This document shows positions 27,271 to 37,420 of a stretch of DNA of 39,062 nucleotides, one piece after another (the stretch's first letter is position 1; each line of letters begins with the position of its first letter). The DNA comes from Candidatus Omnitrophota bacterium. Lineage in GTDB: Bacteria > Omnitrophota > Gorgyraeia > JABMRJ01. The notes beneath the pieces are model-generated. The model was not told where the DNA came from, ran no database searches, and was given only the letters and a program-made list of their open reading frames with translations. Made by a program: the position numbers and the translations under genes. Where the stretch lies: positions 1-39,062 of the forward strand of contig JABMRJ010000056.1 of the NCBI GenBank assembly GCA_013202745.1, read 5' to 3'.

Positions 27271-28422
27271 TTATTTAAAAAGACCCTTCACCTTCTCAAG
27301 GAAGGACTTCGATAATGGATTGACGTTGTCACCGCAGGCGTCGGCAAAATCCTTAAGAAGGGTCTTCTGATTCTTGTTTAAGTTTACCGGGGTCTCTATT
27401 TTGACTCTTATAAACTGATCGCCTTTACCGTGTCCGTCCAGTCTCGTAACGCCCTTCTGCCTCAACCTGAATACCCTGCCGCTCTGCGTCCCCTCCGGCA
27501 CCCTCATCTTTGCCTTTCCGTCAAGCGTCGGTATCTCTATCTCTGCGCCCAGTACGGCCTGTGTAAAACCTATGGGTACCTCACAGATTATATCATAACC
27601 CTCTCTCTTGAAAATAGGGTGATCTCTAACTAGTATAAATACATAAAGGTCTCCGCTGTTGCCTCCGCGCTGACCCGTCTCACCTTCTCCCTGGACACGA
27701 AGTCTGTTGCCCGTATGTATACCTGCGGGCACCTTGACCTTTATATTTCTCGTCACCCTGACAAGGCCATATCCATTGCATTTTGTGCAGGGCGTCTCTA
27801 TAACCTCCCCGGCACCGCCGCAGCGGTCGCATGTCCTTGATATGCTAAAGAATCCGCTCGAAGTGAGTATCTGGCCTTTCCCTTTACATGCGGAGCACTT
27901 CGTCCTCTTTGTGCCGGGCTTGGCGCCGCTGCCCTTACACGTTGTGCAGGATTCGCGTCTCGGCACCTCAATCCTCTTCTCTGTGCCAAAAGCCGCCTCC
28001 TTAAAGTCTATATCAAGCTCATACTGCAGATCCGCGCCGCGCCTTGGCCCGCTCCTCCTGCCGCCGCTTTGACCGCTGAATATATCCGAACCAAAACCAA
28101 ATCCGCCCAGTATATCTCCGAAATTGCTGAAGATATCGGAGAACTCATCGAAGTGTGTAAAGTCAGACCACTTGAATCCTCCTCCGGAAAATGCGCTCTG
28201 CATCCCGGCATGGCCGAATTGATCGTATGTAGCCCTCTTCTGCGAATCGCTTAAAACTTCATAGGCCTCGGAGACCTCTTTGAACTTCTCCTCGGCATCC
28301 TTGTTGCCCTGATTTTTGTCGGGGTGGTACTTTAACGCAAGCTTTCTATATGCCTTCTTTATAGCCTCCTGGCTTGCATCCTTACTCAGGCCCAGTATCT
28401 CGTAATAGTCGCGTTTTGACAC
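27271..28422 (-). CDS. dnaJ: Chaperone protein DnaJ
   Basis: J domain with HPD (YHPDKNQGN), Gly/Phe region, four CxxCxGxG-type zinc repeats. GTG start directly abutting the dnaK stop. Confidence 0.98.
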   Translation of the reverse strand: MSKRDYYEILGLSKDASQEAIKKAYRKLALKYHPDKNQGNKDAEEKFKEVSEAYEVLSDSQKRATYDQFGHAGMQSAFSGGGFKWSDFTHFDEFSDIFSNFGDILGGFGFGSDIFSGQSGGRRSGPRRGADLQYELDIDFKEAAFGTEKRIEVPRRESCTTCKGSGAKPGTKRTKCSACKGKGQILTSSGFFSISRTCDRCGGAGEVIETPCTKCNGYGLVRVTRNIKVKVPAGIHTGNRLRVQGEGETGQRGGNSGDLYVFILVRDHPIFKREGYDIICEVPIGFTQAVLGAEIEIPTLDGKAKMRVPEGTQSGRVFRLRQKGVTRLDGHGKGDQFIRVKIETPVNLNKNQKTLLKDFADACGDNVNPLSKSFLEKVKGLFK

Positions 28423-30366
28423 TTACTGCTTACCCTTCTCCTTATCTTCATCTTCGACCTTGTATTCTGCGTCGACAATATCTTCGTTCTTCTTATCCGC
28501 TTCCTTTGGGCCTTCCGCGCCTGCCTGCGCCTGTGCCTGCTGTTGCTTCTGGGCGCTCGCCTTGTACATCTCTTCGGCAAGTTTGTGAGCGGACTTCTGT
28601 ATCTCCTCCTGAGCATTCTTTATCTCGGTTGCATTGTCGCTCGAGAGGACCTTTTTGCCTTTCTCAACGGCAGACTCGATCTTCTTCTTATCATCGGCAG
28701 ATACCTTATCGCCATATTCTTTTATGGACTTCTCTGTCGAATATATGAGCGCGTCGAGCTGATTCCTGGCATCTACAAGCTCGCGGCGTTTCTTGTCTTC
28801 AGACTCGTGCATCTTTGCGCTCTTTACCATCTTGTCGATCTCTTCTTTGGAGAGGCCGCTCGATGTCTCTATGCGAATCTTCTGCTCTTTTTCTGTAGCG
28901 AGATCCTTCGCGGACACATGTACTATGCCGTTGGCATCGATATCAAAGGCAACCTCTATTTGGGGAATACCCCTGGGAGCTGCCGGTATACCTATCAGGT
29001 CAAATCTTCCAAGAGTCCTGTTGTCACTCGCCATCTCCCTCTCGCCCTGTAAAACATGTATAGAAACGGCGGTCTGGCTGTCAGCGGCTGTTGAAAATAT
29101 CTGGCTCTTCTTTGTAGGTATGGTAGCGTTCTTCTCGATAAGTTTAGTCATAACCGCGCCGAGTGTCTCTATTCCCAGGCTCAGCGGGGTTACATCTAAG
29201 AGGACTATATCCTTGAGCTTTGAGTCACCGCTCAATATACCGCCCTGTATGCCCGCTCCGATAGCTACTACCTCATCCGGGTTGACGCCTTTATGGGGCT
29301 CCTTACCAAAGAGCTCCTTCACCAGCTTCTGCACCTTGGGCATCCTCGTCTGGCCACCGACCATGATAACCTCATCTATGTCTGAGGGTTTTAAGCCTGC
29401 GTCTTCCAACGCCTGCTTACACGGCGGCATCGTCCTATCAAGCAGGTCGTCGACCAATTGCTCCAGTTTCGAGCGGTTGAGTGTCATGGTAAGGTGTTTT
29501 GGGCCGCTCTGGTCTGCTGTTACAAAGGGGAGGTTTATCTCTGTCTGTGCATTGCTGGAGAGTTCGCACTTGGCCTTCTCCGCAGCCTCTTTCAGCCTCT
29601 GGAGCGCCATCTTATCCTGCCGGAGATCTATCCCTTCCTTCTTCTTGAATTCATCTGCGATCCAATCTATTACTCTCTGGTCGAAGTTATCACCGCCAAG
29701 GTGCGTATCTCCGTTCGTTGCCTTGACCTCGAAGACACCGTCTCCCAGTTCAAGTATGGATATATCGAATGTCCCGCCGCCGAGATCGTAAATGGCGATC
29801 TTCTCATCTTTCTTCTTCTGGAGCCCGTACGCCAATGAGGCTGCGGTCGGTTCATTTATAATCCTCAAGACCTCAAGGCCGGCTATCTTTCCCGCATCCT
29901 TTGTTGCCTGCCTCTGTGCATCGTTGAAATATGCCGGTACCGTAACTACGGCCTGGGTTACCTTCTCACCCAGATAGTCTTCGGCGGTCTGCTTCATCTT
30001 CTGGAGTATCATCGCAGATATCTCCGGAGGTGTATACACTTTGCCGTTTGCCTTTACTATTACATTACCCTTGGAGTCTTCATCTATTTTGTATGGAACT
30101 ATTCTTTCTTCTACCTCGACCTCTTCATGGCGCCTTCCCATAAAACGCTTTATCGAGAATATGGTATTCTCGGGATTCGTTATCGCCTGCCTCTTGGCCG
30201 CCTGGCCAACAAGGCGTTCATCGGACTTGGTAAATGCAACTACGGAAGGTGTCGTGCGTGCGCCTTCTGCATTCGCTATCACCATGGGCTCGCCGCCTTC
30301 CATTATTGCAACACAAGAATTTGTAGTTCCGAGATCTATGCCTATTACCTTACCCATTGACGTCAT
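28423..30366 (-). CDS. dnaK: Chaperone protein DnaK (Hsp70)
   Basis: [53 protein letters not shown], substrate-binding domain, C-term Q/A-rich linker and VDAEY. Confidence 0.99.
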   Translation of the reverse strand: MTSMGKVIGIDLGTTNSCVAIMEGGEPMVIANAEGARTTPSVVAFTKSDERLVGQAAKRQAITNPENTIFSIKRFMGRRHEEVEVEERIVPYKIDEDSKGNVIVKANGKVYTPPEISAMILQKMKQTAEDYLGEKVTQAVVTVPAYFNDAQRQATKDAGKIAGLEVLRIINEPTAASLAYGLQKKKDEKIAIYDLGGGTFDISILELGDGVFEVKATNGDTHLGGDNFDQRVIDWIADEFKKKEGIDLRQDKMALQRLKEAAEKAKCELSSNAQTEINLPFVTADQSGPKHLTMTLNRSKLEQLVDDLLDRTMPPCKQALEDAGLKPSDIDEVIMVGGQTRMPKVQKLVKELFGKEPHKGVNPDEVVAIGAGIQGGILSGDSKLKDIVLLDVTPLSLGIETLGAVMTKLIEKNATIPTKKSQIFSTAADSQTAVSIHVLQGEREMASDNRTLGRFDLIGIPAAPRGIPQIEVAFDIDANGIVHVSAKDLATEKEQKIRIETSSGLSKEEIDKMVKSAKMHESEDKKRRELVDARNQLDALIYSTEKSIKEYGDKVSADDKKKIESAVEKGKKVLSSDNATEIKNAQEEIQKSAHKLAEEMYKASAQKQQQAQAQAGAEGPKEADKKNEDIVDAEYKVEDEDKEKGKQ

Positions 30367-30374
30367 GCCTCCTA

Positions 30375-30926
30375 TTAGTTTTGGTTTTTCTTTTTGCTGA
30401 CCTTTACCACAGACGGCCTTAAAAGGCGGCCGTTTAGTTTATACCCTGTCTGGATCTCTTCGACCACAGTATCTTCCTGGTGATCATCCGTCTCTACGAC
30501 TGCTATCGCCTCATGCACGTGCGGGTCGAACTTTTCGCCTATACTCTTAACCGCCTCTACACCATAATCCTTAAAGAGGCTGTGTAATTCCTTCTGAACC
30601 AATTTCACACCTTCTAAAACGGCATCTGATTCTTCTGTGTGCCTGATAGACGCCAGGGCCCTGTCGAAATTATCGATTATCGGTAAAAGGCGCATTATGA
30701 TATCTTCGTTGGCGAATTTTATAAACTCTTCTTTCTCCTTATTCAGCCTCTTTCTCGTATTCTCTACTTCCGCCTGTAGCCTGAGCCATTTATCATAATA
30801 TTCGTCGGATTTGCGCGCCTTCTCCACCATGGCTGTAAATTCACTTTTTTGTATGGAGATATTTTCTTTAGGTTCTTTCTTTGTCTTCTTCTGCTTATCT
30901 TTCACAAAAAAATCCTCTCGATGCAC
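30375..30926 (-). CDS. grpE: Nucleotide exchange factor GrpE
   Basis: [70 protein letters not shown] second in-frame GTG at 30905, spaced after AGAGGA, may be the true start. Confidence 0.96.
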   Translation of the reverse strand: MHREDFFVKDKQKKTKKEPKENISIQKSEFTAMVEKARKSDEYYDKWLRLQAEVENTRKRLNKEKEEFIKFANEDIIMRLLPIIDNFDRALASIRHTEESDAVLEGVKLVQKELHSLFKDYGVEAVKSIGEKFDPHVHEAIAVVETDDHQEDTVVEEIQTGYKLNGRLLRPSVVKVSKKKNQN

Positions 30927-30927
30927 A

Positions 30928-31698
30928 TTAGATCATCTCTTCAAGGAGCCTGCTTATAGAATCGGTGATACTACTCAGTGTCGGGATGACCTTCTCATAT
31001 TCCATGCGCATAGGGCCTATAACGCCCAGGGTGCCGGCCACATCTTCGTCAATGCTGTAATTCGCCGTTATGATGGTGCATTCTTTAAAATCGGTAATCT
31101 TATTTTCGCTTCCTATGTGTAATTTTATGCCGCTGTCCTTTACATCCTCCATGAGTATCTCGAGCAGGTTATCCCGCTCCTCCAATATCCTCAAGACAGA
31201 GCATATCTTGGATATATCCCTGAATTCCGGGTGTTCTGCTAGATAGTGCGCGCCGTCGAAATAGAACCTCGACCTTTCTTCGTTTATTTCAATGCTCGGG
31301 AAGAAGGCAACTCCTGCCTGTGCGGTAAGCATGGAACATAGATGGAGGGCCTTTGAGATTACATCTTCCAAGCTGGAAGATCTAAGCAGGGAGATCTGCT
31401 CATCTGTATCGTAGTTTAACCGTTCTGAAAAATCGCTCGTCTCCATCAGGGAGTTGACAAAAAACCTGTAGCCCTTATCAGTCGGTATCCTGCCCGCTGA
31501 TGTGTGGGGCTGCCTGATGAGATCGAGCTCTTCTAATTCCGACATAATATTGCGTATGGTAGCGCTTGAGAGGCCCATCTCCTTTGAGATCATACCGGAA
31601 CCTACCGGTTCTGTGGTGCTCGTATGGTATCTTACTATCATATCGAGTACTCTCTTCTGCCTATCCTTCTTCGCCTCAAACCTCATCTGATTTACCAT
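30928..31698 (-). CDS. hrcA: Heat-inducible transcription repressor HrcA
   Basis: MGLSSATIRNIMSELEELDLIRQPHTSAGRIPTDKGYRFFVNSLM, C-terminal IGPMRMEYEKVIPTLSSI. Confidence 0.96.
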   Translation of the reverse strand: MVNQMRFEAKKDRQKRVLDMIVRYHTSTTEPVGSGMISKEMGLSSATIRNIMSELEELDLIRQPHTSAGRIPTDKGYRFFVNSLMETSDFSERLNYDTDEQISLLRSSSLEDVISKALHLCSMLTAQAGVAFFPSIEINEERSRFYFDGAHYLAEHPEFRDISKICSVLRILEERDNLLEILMEDVKDSGIKLHIGSENKITDFKECTIITANYSIDEDVAGTLGVIGPMRMEYEKVIPTLSSITDSISRLLEEMI

Positions 31699-31720
31699 AA
31701 AATTCTCCTGCTTTAAGAGA

Positions 31721-31747
31721 TTAGCACTCCATTATCAGGAGTGCTAA
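31721..31747. promoter_or_regulatory. CIRCE element (HrcA operator)
   Basis: Perfect TTAGCACTC-N9(CATTATCAG)-GAGTGCTAA immediately upstream of hrcA. Confidence 0.98.
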
Positions 31748-31753
31748 GTGTTT

Positions 31754-31781
31754 ATTCTATCATGCTGCGGTTTTATGTCAA
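31754..31781 (-). promoter_or_regulatory. Sigma70-type promoter of the hrcA operon
   Basis: Minus strand TTGACA (31776-31781) - 16 bp - TAGAAT (31754-31759); CIRCE lies directly downstream across the expected +1. Confidence 0.8.
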
Positions 31782-31798
31782 GTAAAATTTGAAGCGTC

Positions 31799-33043
31799 TT
31801 ATATATCTCTTTCTATTATTTTCATAACTTGTTGTGGCACTTGGGCTTCTATATAAACGCTTGTACCTTTATCTATCCTCTTTTTCACTACACCATGTTT
31901 ATATATAAGGTGTAATAACCGCATATTATCTGCAGGTAAATCAATCCGCACAAACGTCGTAAGCCCTCCAAGGTGCGACATTATCCTGTCAATAAGTTCA
32001 TCTATGTTTGTCTTATTCAGCGCAGAGATGAGGAGGCTATCCTTAAAATCCTTGAGCAGTCTTCTTTTTAAAAAAACGTCATCAATCTTATCCTCTTTGT
32101 TCAGTACGGTGATGATAGGCTTATCCTTTATCTTAAGCTCATCCAGGACAACATAGGTAGCATCTCGCTGCTCGCGCACCTTTGGATGGCCTGCATCGAG
32201 AAGGTGTACGATGAGGTCTGCCTCCACGACCTCCTCTAAAGTCGCCTTAAATGCCTCCACCAGGCTATGGGGTAATTTATAGATAAACCCTACGGTATCT
32301 GTAAAGAGTACGCTTTGATTATTCGGCAGGGTGTACTTCCTGATAGTCGGATCCAATGTGCTAAAGGGCATATTATCGGTCTGGATACCGGCACCTGTAA
32401 GCGCATTAAGGAGTGTCGATTTTCCGGAGTTTGTATAACCGACAAGCGCTATATTGAGGACGGAGAACCTGTCTCTCTTTTTTCTCCTCATAGACCTCTG
32501 CTTTGCGACACTATCTAAATCTTTCTTCAGCCTCGCCACCTTCGACCTTATGCGTCTCCTGTCGACTTCGAGCTTCTGCTCTCCGGGCCCTCTCGTCCCT
32601 ATGCCGCCTCCCAGCCTTGAAAGCATTACACCATCGCCGGAGAGACGCGGTAAGAGATACTCCAATTGAGCAAGCTCTACCTGTATCTTCCCTTCGCCTG
32701 ATTTAGCGCGCCTTGCAAATATATCGAGTATGAGCTGCGTCCTGTCTATAGTCTTGATGCCTACTATCTCTTCAATATTTCTCTGCTGCGTTCCGTTTAG
32801 GTCTTCACTGAATATTATGACATCGGCATCTTGCTCCTCTGCAATGAGGCGTATCTCATCGATCTTACCCTTACCGAGAAATAGGGACGAGGATATCTCT
32901 TTTATATTGCAGACCACCGTCTCGGCAAGCTTGACCCTGGCAGAGCGCACAAGTTCAGAAAACTCACCGGATATGTCTCCTGCGCTCCAATTATCCTTCT
33001 TTATCTTTTCTGTAATTATTATTACACCGACTGCTCTCTCCAT
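31799..33043 (-). CDS. hflX: GTPase HflX
   Basis: GGGIGTRGPGEQKLEVDRRRIRSKVARLKKDL, ALVGYTNSGKSTLLNALTGAGI, FSTLDPTIRKYTLPNNQSVLFTDTVGFIYKLPHSLVEAFKATLEEV. Confidence 0.97.
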   Translation of the reverse strand: MERAVGVIIITEKIKKDNWSAGDISGEFSELVRSARVKLAETVVCNIKEISSSLFLGKGKIDEIRLIAEEQDADVIIFSEDLNGTQQRNIEEIVGIKTIDRTQLILDIFARRAKSGEGKIQVELAQLEYLLPRLSGDGVMLSRLGGGIGTRGPGEQKLEVDRRRIRSKVARLKKDLDSVAKQRSMRRKKRDRFSVLNIALVGYTNSGKSTLLNALTGAGIQTDNMPFSTLDPTIRKYTLPNNQSVLFTDTVGFIYKLPHSLVEAFKATLEEVVEADLIVHLLDAGHPKVREQRDATYVVLDELKIKDKPIITVLNKEDKIDDVFLKRRLLKDFKDSLLISALNKTNIDELIDRIMSHLGGLTTFVRIDLPADNMRLLHLIYKHGVVKKRIDKGTSVYIEAQVPQQVMKIIERDI

Positions 33044-33044
33044 A

Positions 33045-33962
33045 TTATCCTGATATATCCTTTACTATTTGTTCTATCGCGTCTTTACTGGAGATCTTTT
33101 CTATATCTATCCAGGCTATATCTTTATCCGCCCTAAACCACGTAAGCTGCTTCTTTGCAAGATGTCTCGTATTCTTTTTAAGGAGCCCTTTTGCCTCTCT
33201 GAGCGAATACTCCCCGGCCAGATAACCCGACACCTCTTTGTATCCTACAGATGCCGAGGCCGTAATGCTCATCTTGCCTTTCTTTATTCTCTGCACCTCT
33301 TTTACAAGCCCCGCAGCAAACATCTCCTCGACCCTCTCTTCTATCCTTTTGTAGATTATATCCCTGGGCCTTATCAGCCCGAATCTCTTCACATTAAACC
33401 GCTTCTGTATACCTTCGGCCTTTTTCTTCTGCTGGGAGATGGGAAACCCTGTTAAATGGTATACCTCGAGGGCCCTTACGATGCGCCTAAGATCATTGGG
33501 GTGGATACTATCTGCTGCGGCAGGGTCTACCGCCTTTAACTTCTCATGCAATCGGCCCTTTCCGAATCTTTTTGCTTCTGCCTCCAAGCGCCTTCGCAGA
33601 TCCGTATCCTTCTTAGGCGATGGAAAGAGGCCGCCTATCAAAGCCTTTATATATAATCCGCTCCCACCCACTATAAGAGGTATCCTGCTCTTTTTTATAA
33701 TATCTTCTATTAAGGCGCTCGCCCTCTTTGCAAATTCTGCTGCGCTATATTCCTCGCCGGGATCGAGCATATCTATCAAGTGGTGGGGGACTGCCCGTCT
33801 TTGTTTCGGCGTAGGCTTCTGGCTCACTATATCCATAGAGCGGTAGGCCTGCATAGAATCGGCGGAGATTATCTCCCCGCCTATCCTCTTTGCAAGTCTT
33901 ATTGCAAACTCTGTCTTGCCAACGGCCGTAGGGCCGGCTATCGTTATGACCTTATCCTTCAT
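33045..33962 (-). CDS. miaA: tRNA dimethylallyltransferase
   Basis: ITIAGPTAVGKTEFAIRLAKRIGGEIISADSMQAYRSMDIVSQKPT, HHLIDMLDPGEEYSAAEF, IVGGSGLYIKALI, HPNDLRRIVRALEVYHLTG. Confidence 0.98.
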   Translation of the reverse strand: MKDKVITIAGPTAVGKTEFAIRLAKRIGGEIISADSMQAYRSMDIVSQKPTPKQRRAVPHHLIDMLDPGEEYSAAEFAKRASALIEDIIKKSRIPLIVGGSGLYIKALIGGLFPSPKKDTDLRRRLEAEAKRFGKGRLHEKLKAVDPAAADSIHPNDLRRIVRALEVYHLTGFPISQQKKKAEGIQKRFNVKRFGLIRPRDIIYKRIEERVEEMFAAGLVKEVQRIKKGKMSITASASVGYKEVSGYLAGEYSLREAKGLLKKNTRHLAKKQLTWFRADKDIAWIDIEKISSKDAIEQIVKDISG

Positions 33963-33964
33963 CT

Positions 33965-34546
33965 CTAATATGCCGTTATAGCTGCCTGGTATCCTATTCT
34001 TTTCAATTTTCCGGCAAATACTACAGCTTCTTTACGCGTTTTAAACTTCCCTATCTTCACCTTATAGATAGTGACCCTGCCTGACTGCTTTTCTTCTATG
34101 CGGACCGTATATTTTCTTCTCTTGAATTTTTTGTACAATCTATCTGCGTTTCTCTTACTCTTAAAACTCCCTACCTGCGCACAATAAAACTGTGGCTCTT
34201 TGATAGAAGGGCTCTTTTCTTGTATATACCCGAGTGCGCTGCCCGCCTCCCTTACTATGATCTCGTCTTTGGAAATATCGATTACGTATTCAAAATACTT
34301 CTTAGCCTTCACAAACTCATCCAATTTAAGATAACTTAATCCCCCGAGATAAGCTATTTCGCACTTAAACGCTGCTTTCTTATGCCCGGAGAAGAGCCTG
34401 TCGCATTCGTAGGCCGCTGCCCTGTAATCGTCCTGCAGATACAACCTCTCTGCAAGCTCCAGCTTTTTATTTATAGCGTGCGCATCATTAGCTATAAGAA
34501 AAAGGCTTAAGAAAAAAATCAACAGTATGGCAGAGCATCTTTTCAT
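33965..34546 (-). CDS. SPOR-domain protein with signal peptide and TPR-like segment
   Basis: Hydrophobic N-terminus; FYCAQVGSFKSKRNADRLYKKFKRRKYTVRIEE...YKVKIGKFKTRKEAVVFAGKLKRIGYQAAI matches the SPOR repeat. Confidence 0.85.
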   Translation of the reverse strand: MKRCSAILLIFFLSLFLIANDAHAINKKLELAERLYLQDDYRAAAYECDRLFSGHKKAAFKCEIAYLGGLSYLKLDEFVKAKKYFEYVIDISKDEIIVREAGSALGYIQEKSPSIKEPQFYCAQVGSFKSKRNADRLYKKFKRRKYTVRIEEKQSGRVTIYKVKIGKFKTRKEAVVFAGKLKRIGYQAAITAY

Positions 34547-35301
34547 AAGAGCTTCTTCCCGTCTTTTTTAAATATATTGGATTGGAATATACCGCCCTTC
34601 TGGGCGACATACTGTAATCCTGTCTTTAGCACATTTAACCCGTATACAGTGCTGCGTGTAAAATTTATGGATGATGAATCATTGGCATACTTCGCAGGAC
34701 AGGCTATCTCACCTATCCTGAACCCGAAATATACGGCCTGGACGAGTATCTGGTTATCGAAGACAAAATCATCTGAATTCTCAAGGAGGGGCAACGTCTC
34801 CAATACCTTACGGCTGAATGCGCGAAGGCCTGTATGGTACTCGGAAAGTTTTTGGTTAAGCATGATATTATCATACAGCGTAAGAAATCTGTTTGCAATA
34901 TACTTATACACAGGCATACCGCCCTTTATGGCATTCTGGGCAAGGATGCGTGATCCCAGGACAATATCGTACTCGCCCGACTCTAGAAGTGAAATCATGG
35001 CCGGTATCAATTTCGGAGTATACTGATAATCGGGATGTATCATTATGATTATATCCGCCTCGCTCTCGAGGGCTTTCTTATAACAGGTCTTTTGATTGGC
35101 GCCGTATCCCTTATTTTCATCATGCGTAAAGATTGTAAGGCCTAGGCGCTTAGCTACACCTACAGTATTATCATTGCTCTTATCGTCAACTACTATAACC
35201 TCATCGACAGCACCTTTCGGTATATCCGAATATGTCTTCTCTAAGGTCTTCTCCGCATTGTATGCGGGCATAATTACGACTACCTTCTTTCCGTTAATCA
35301 T
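34543..35301 (-). CDS. Glycosyltransferase family 2 (dolichol-phosphate mannosyltransferase-like)
   Basis: VVVIMPAYNAEKTLEKTYSDIPKGAVDEVIVVDDKSNDNTV, HDENKGYGANQKTCY, IIMIHPDYQYTPKLIPAMI, FDNQILVQAVYFGFRIGEI. Confidence 0.92.
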   Translation of the reverse strand: MINGKKVVVIMPAYNAEKTLEKTYSDIPKGAVDEVIVVDDKSNDNTVGVAKRLGLTIFTHDENKGYGANQKTCYKKALESEADIIIMIHPDYQYTPKLIPAMISLLESGEYDIVLGSRILAQNAIKGGMPVYKYIANRFLTLYDNIMLNQKLSEYHTGLRAFSRKVLETLPLLENSDDFVFDNQILVQAVYFGFRIGEIACPAKYANDSSSINFTRSTVYGLNVLKTGLQYVAQKGGIFQSNIFKKDGKKLL

Positions 35302-36436
35302 ATAATATCCTCTTATTTTTCGATATTGATTTCTGTAGAACCAGAAGTTCCCTGTGGCGCTTCTCTTTTACTTCCCTCGGAACATCATCTTCCATCTTAG
35401 ATGAAGGGGCCGGAGGGCGCGGAGAATACTTAAATATATAAGCGGCATTGAACCTTACCTGTTTAAGCAGGCTCTTCGTGGCCTCGAAATCCTTCTCTGT
35501 CTCACCCGGAAAACCTACTATGACATCCGTAGTAAGCATGTGATCGGGGACTATCTTTCTGAAATGCTTTATCTTGCTCAGATAATATTTGGAGTCGTAT
35601 CGCCTATTCATATTAAGCAGTATCTTATCGGATCCGGACTGCGCGGGCAGGTGCAGATGCTTGGAAATGCCTTTCAGCTCACCCATCGTCTCAAATAATT
35701 CTATCGATGCATCCTTAGGATGGCTCGTCATAAATTTTATATTCTTCTTACCGTTTAAAGCGTCCATTGCCCTGAGGAGTTTTACAAAATTGATATTACC
35801 CTCAAGGTCCTTTCCGTATGAATTTACATTCTGGCCCAGGAGTGTGATATTTACATACCCCCTCACGAGGAGATCCTCCACCTCTTTTATAATATCATCC
35901 GGCCTTCGTGAGCGCTCATTCCCCCTTACATAAGGGACTATGCAATATGTGCAGTAATTATTGCACCCCCTGCTTATGGAGACGTAGGCGCTTCTCTTGT
36001 CGTTTCTGTGGCGGGGATTGGCCTCCGGCAGGTGGCCTGAAAGCTTACCCACATGCAGCTCTTTTTCGCGCTTTTTGATAATCTTTTTTATGATATCCGG
36101 TATTGTACCAATATTACCGGTCCCGCATACAAAATCAAGATGCGGCAAACTGTTAAAGAGCCCCTTACCGCGATGCTCTGCAGTGCAGCCCATTATACCC
36201 ATAATAATATCGGGGTTATCTTTCTTAATCTTCTTAAGCTGGCCCATATTGCTTATCATCCTGTCTTCGGCATGCTTCCTGACAGAGCAGCTATTATATA
36301 TGACAACATCCGCCTTATCCGGTGAGTCTGCCAGGCAAAACCCCTTCTCAAGAAGTATACCCGTCACAAACTCCGAGTCCCTCTCATTCATCTGACAGCC
36401 GAAGGTACGGATGTACACACTGGATTTATTTTTCAT
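35294..36436 (-). CDS. miaB: tRNA-2-methylthio-N6-dimethylallyladenosine synthase
   Basis: VYIRTFGCQMNERDSEFV, SCSVRKHAEDRMISNMGQLK, VSISRGCNNYCTYCIVPYVRGNERSR radical SAM CxxxCxxC, TTDVIVGFPGETEKDFEAT, TRAM-like end. Confidence 0.96.
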   Translation of the reverse strand: MKNKSSVYIRTFGCQMNERDSEFVTGILLEKGFCLADSPDKADVVIYNSCSVRKHAEDRMISNMGQLKKIKKDNPDIIMGIMGCTAEHRGKGLFNSLPHLDFVCGTGNIGTIPDIIKKIIKKREKELHVGKLSGHLPEANPRHRNDKRSAYVSISRGCNNYCTYCIVPYVRGNERSRRPDDIIKEVEDLLVRGYVNITLLGQNVNSYGKDLEGNINFVKLLRAMDALNGKKNIKFMTSHPKDASIELFETMGELKGISKHLHLPAQSGSDKILLNMNRRYDSKYYLSKIKHFRKIVPDHMLTTDVIVGFPGETEKDFEATKSLLKQVRFNAAYIFKYSPRPPAPSSKMEDDVPREVKEKRHRELLVLQKSISKNKRILYD

Positions 36437-36493
36437 AACTTATTTACTTTCTTATAGTTATATAAACTACTTAGTCCGCATAGTTCATCTGCT

Positions 36494-36518
36494 TAACCTG
36501 GCAAATCTAACCAGGTTA
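36494..36518. repeat. 8-bp inverted repeat (TAACCTGG-N9-CCAGGTTA) in the miaB/SDR intergenic gap
   Basis: Perfect arms 36494-36501 and 36511-36518 separated by CAAATCTAA; no T-tract follows on the minus strand. Confidence 0.6.
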
Positions 36519-36607
36519 GAATATTGAGAATATTGCATAAGTCTTTCTATCTCTGCCAGTTGTCATTTTGCTTCCGTTCTTTTATATAGGCTCTCAATAG
36601 TTCGGTG

Positions 36608-37420
36608 TTACCACGCTGTCCAGCCTCCATCGATCATTAAGCAATCACCCGTAACATATGAAGAAGCCTCTGACGACAAAAATAAAGCCCCGCTCACTAT
36701 CTCATTTGATCTAGCCATTCTACCCAAAGGAGTCAATTTGGAATAATTTTTAACAAATACCTTGTCGTGCTTATTAAAAACACCACCGGGGCAGATGCAA
36801 TTAATTCTTATGTTATACTTGGCAAAGTAGGTGGCAAAGTACTTCGTCATGCTAATTATGCCCCCTTTTATCAAGGGGTAAGCAGGGGGACAGGTTATTT
36901 TGGTACTATTGTATATAGAGAAATTCGGCCCTACAATACCGTAAATTGAACTAAAATTCAATATTACTCCTGATCTTTGTTTTTTCATCTGTAATGCCAT
37001 CTTTTGTGTACAAAGAAAATATCCACCAAGATGACTCAATAGATCTTCTTTAACGGACTTGAAAGGTATTTCATCCACGTTTTTTAACCGGCCTTTCGTT
37101 TTTGGCCAACTGCAGTTTACAAAAATATCGATTTTTTTAAAGGTTTTGAGTGTAAATTTTATAAGGGCCTTAACGCTAACTTCAGAGCTTATATCCACAG
37201 GATGATAAAATACTTTTCCATCCTTCAGTTTGTTTAGTTTATTTTTTAGCTGTTTTCCTTTTTTTGTATTCCTTGAAGAGAGTATAACAATCGAGCCTTG
37301 CTCTACAAATCCTTCTGACAATTCTTTTCCAATTAACCCAGTAGCGCCCGCTATTACAACAACTTTATTCTTTAGATCGGAAAAATTAACTTTCATGTTG
37401 TCACCTCCAATATTCACCAA
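36608..37420 (-). CDS. Short-chain dehydrogenase/reductase
   Basis: VVVIAGATGLIGKELSEGFVEQGSIVILSSRN, NCSWPKTKG, LNFSSIYGIVGPNFSIYNSTK, INCICPGGVFN, YVTGDCLMIDGGWTAW. Confidence 0.9.
   Translation of the reverse strand: MVNIGGDNMKVNFSDLKNKVVVIAGATGLIGKELSEGFVEQGSIVILSSRNTKKGKQLKNKLNKLKDGKVFYHPVDISSEVSVKALIKFTLKTFKKIDIFVNCSWPKTKGRLKNVDEIPFKSVKEDLLSHLGGYFLCTQKMALQMKKQRSGVILNFSSIYGIVGPNFSIYNSTKITCPPAYPLIKGGIISMTKYFATYFAKYNIRINCICPGGVFNKHDKVFVKNYSKLTPLGRMARSNEIVSGALFLSSEASSYVTGDCLMIDGGWTAW

Noticed and set aside
28793-29791. 332-aa plus-strand ORF opposite dnaK
   Set aside because: Ser/Leu-rich antisense shadow of the strongly conserved dnaK gene; no recognisable domain.
36547-36630. 27-codon minus-strand ORF (MEAGQRGNTELLRAYIKERKQNDNWQR) overlapping the SDR 3' end
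   Set aside because: Too short and without a clear SD or homology evidence; could be a relic or chance. Would need conservation to be called.
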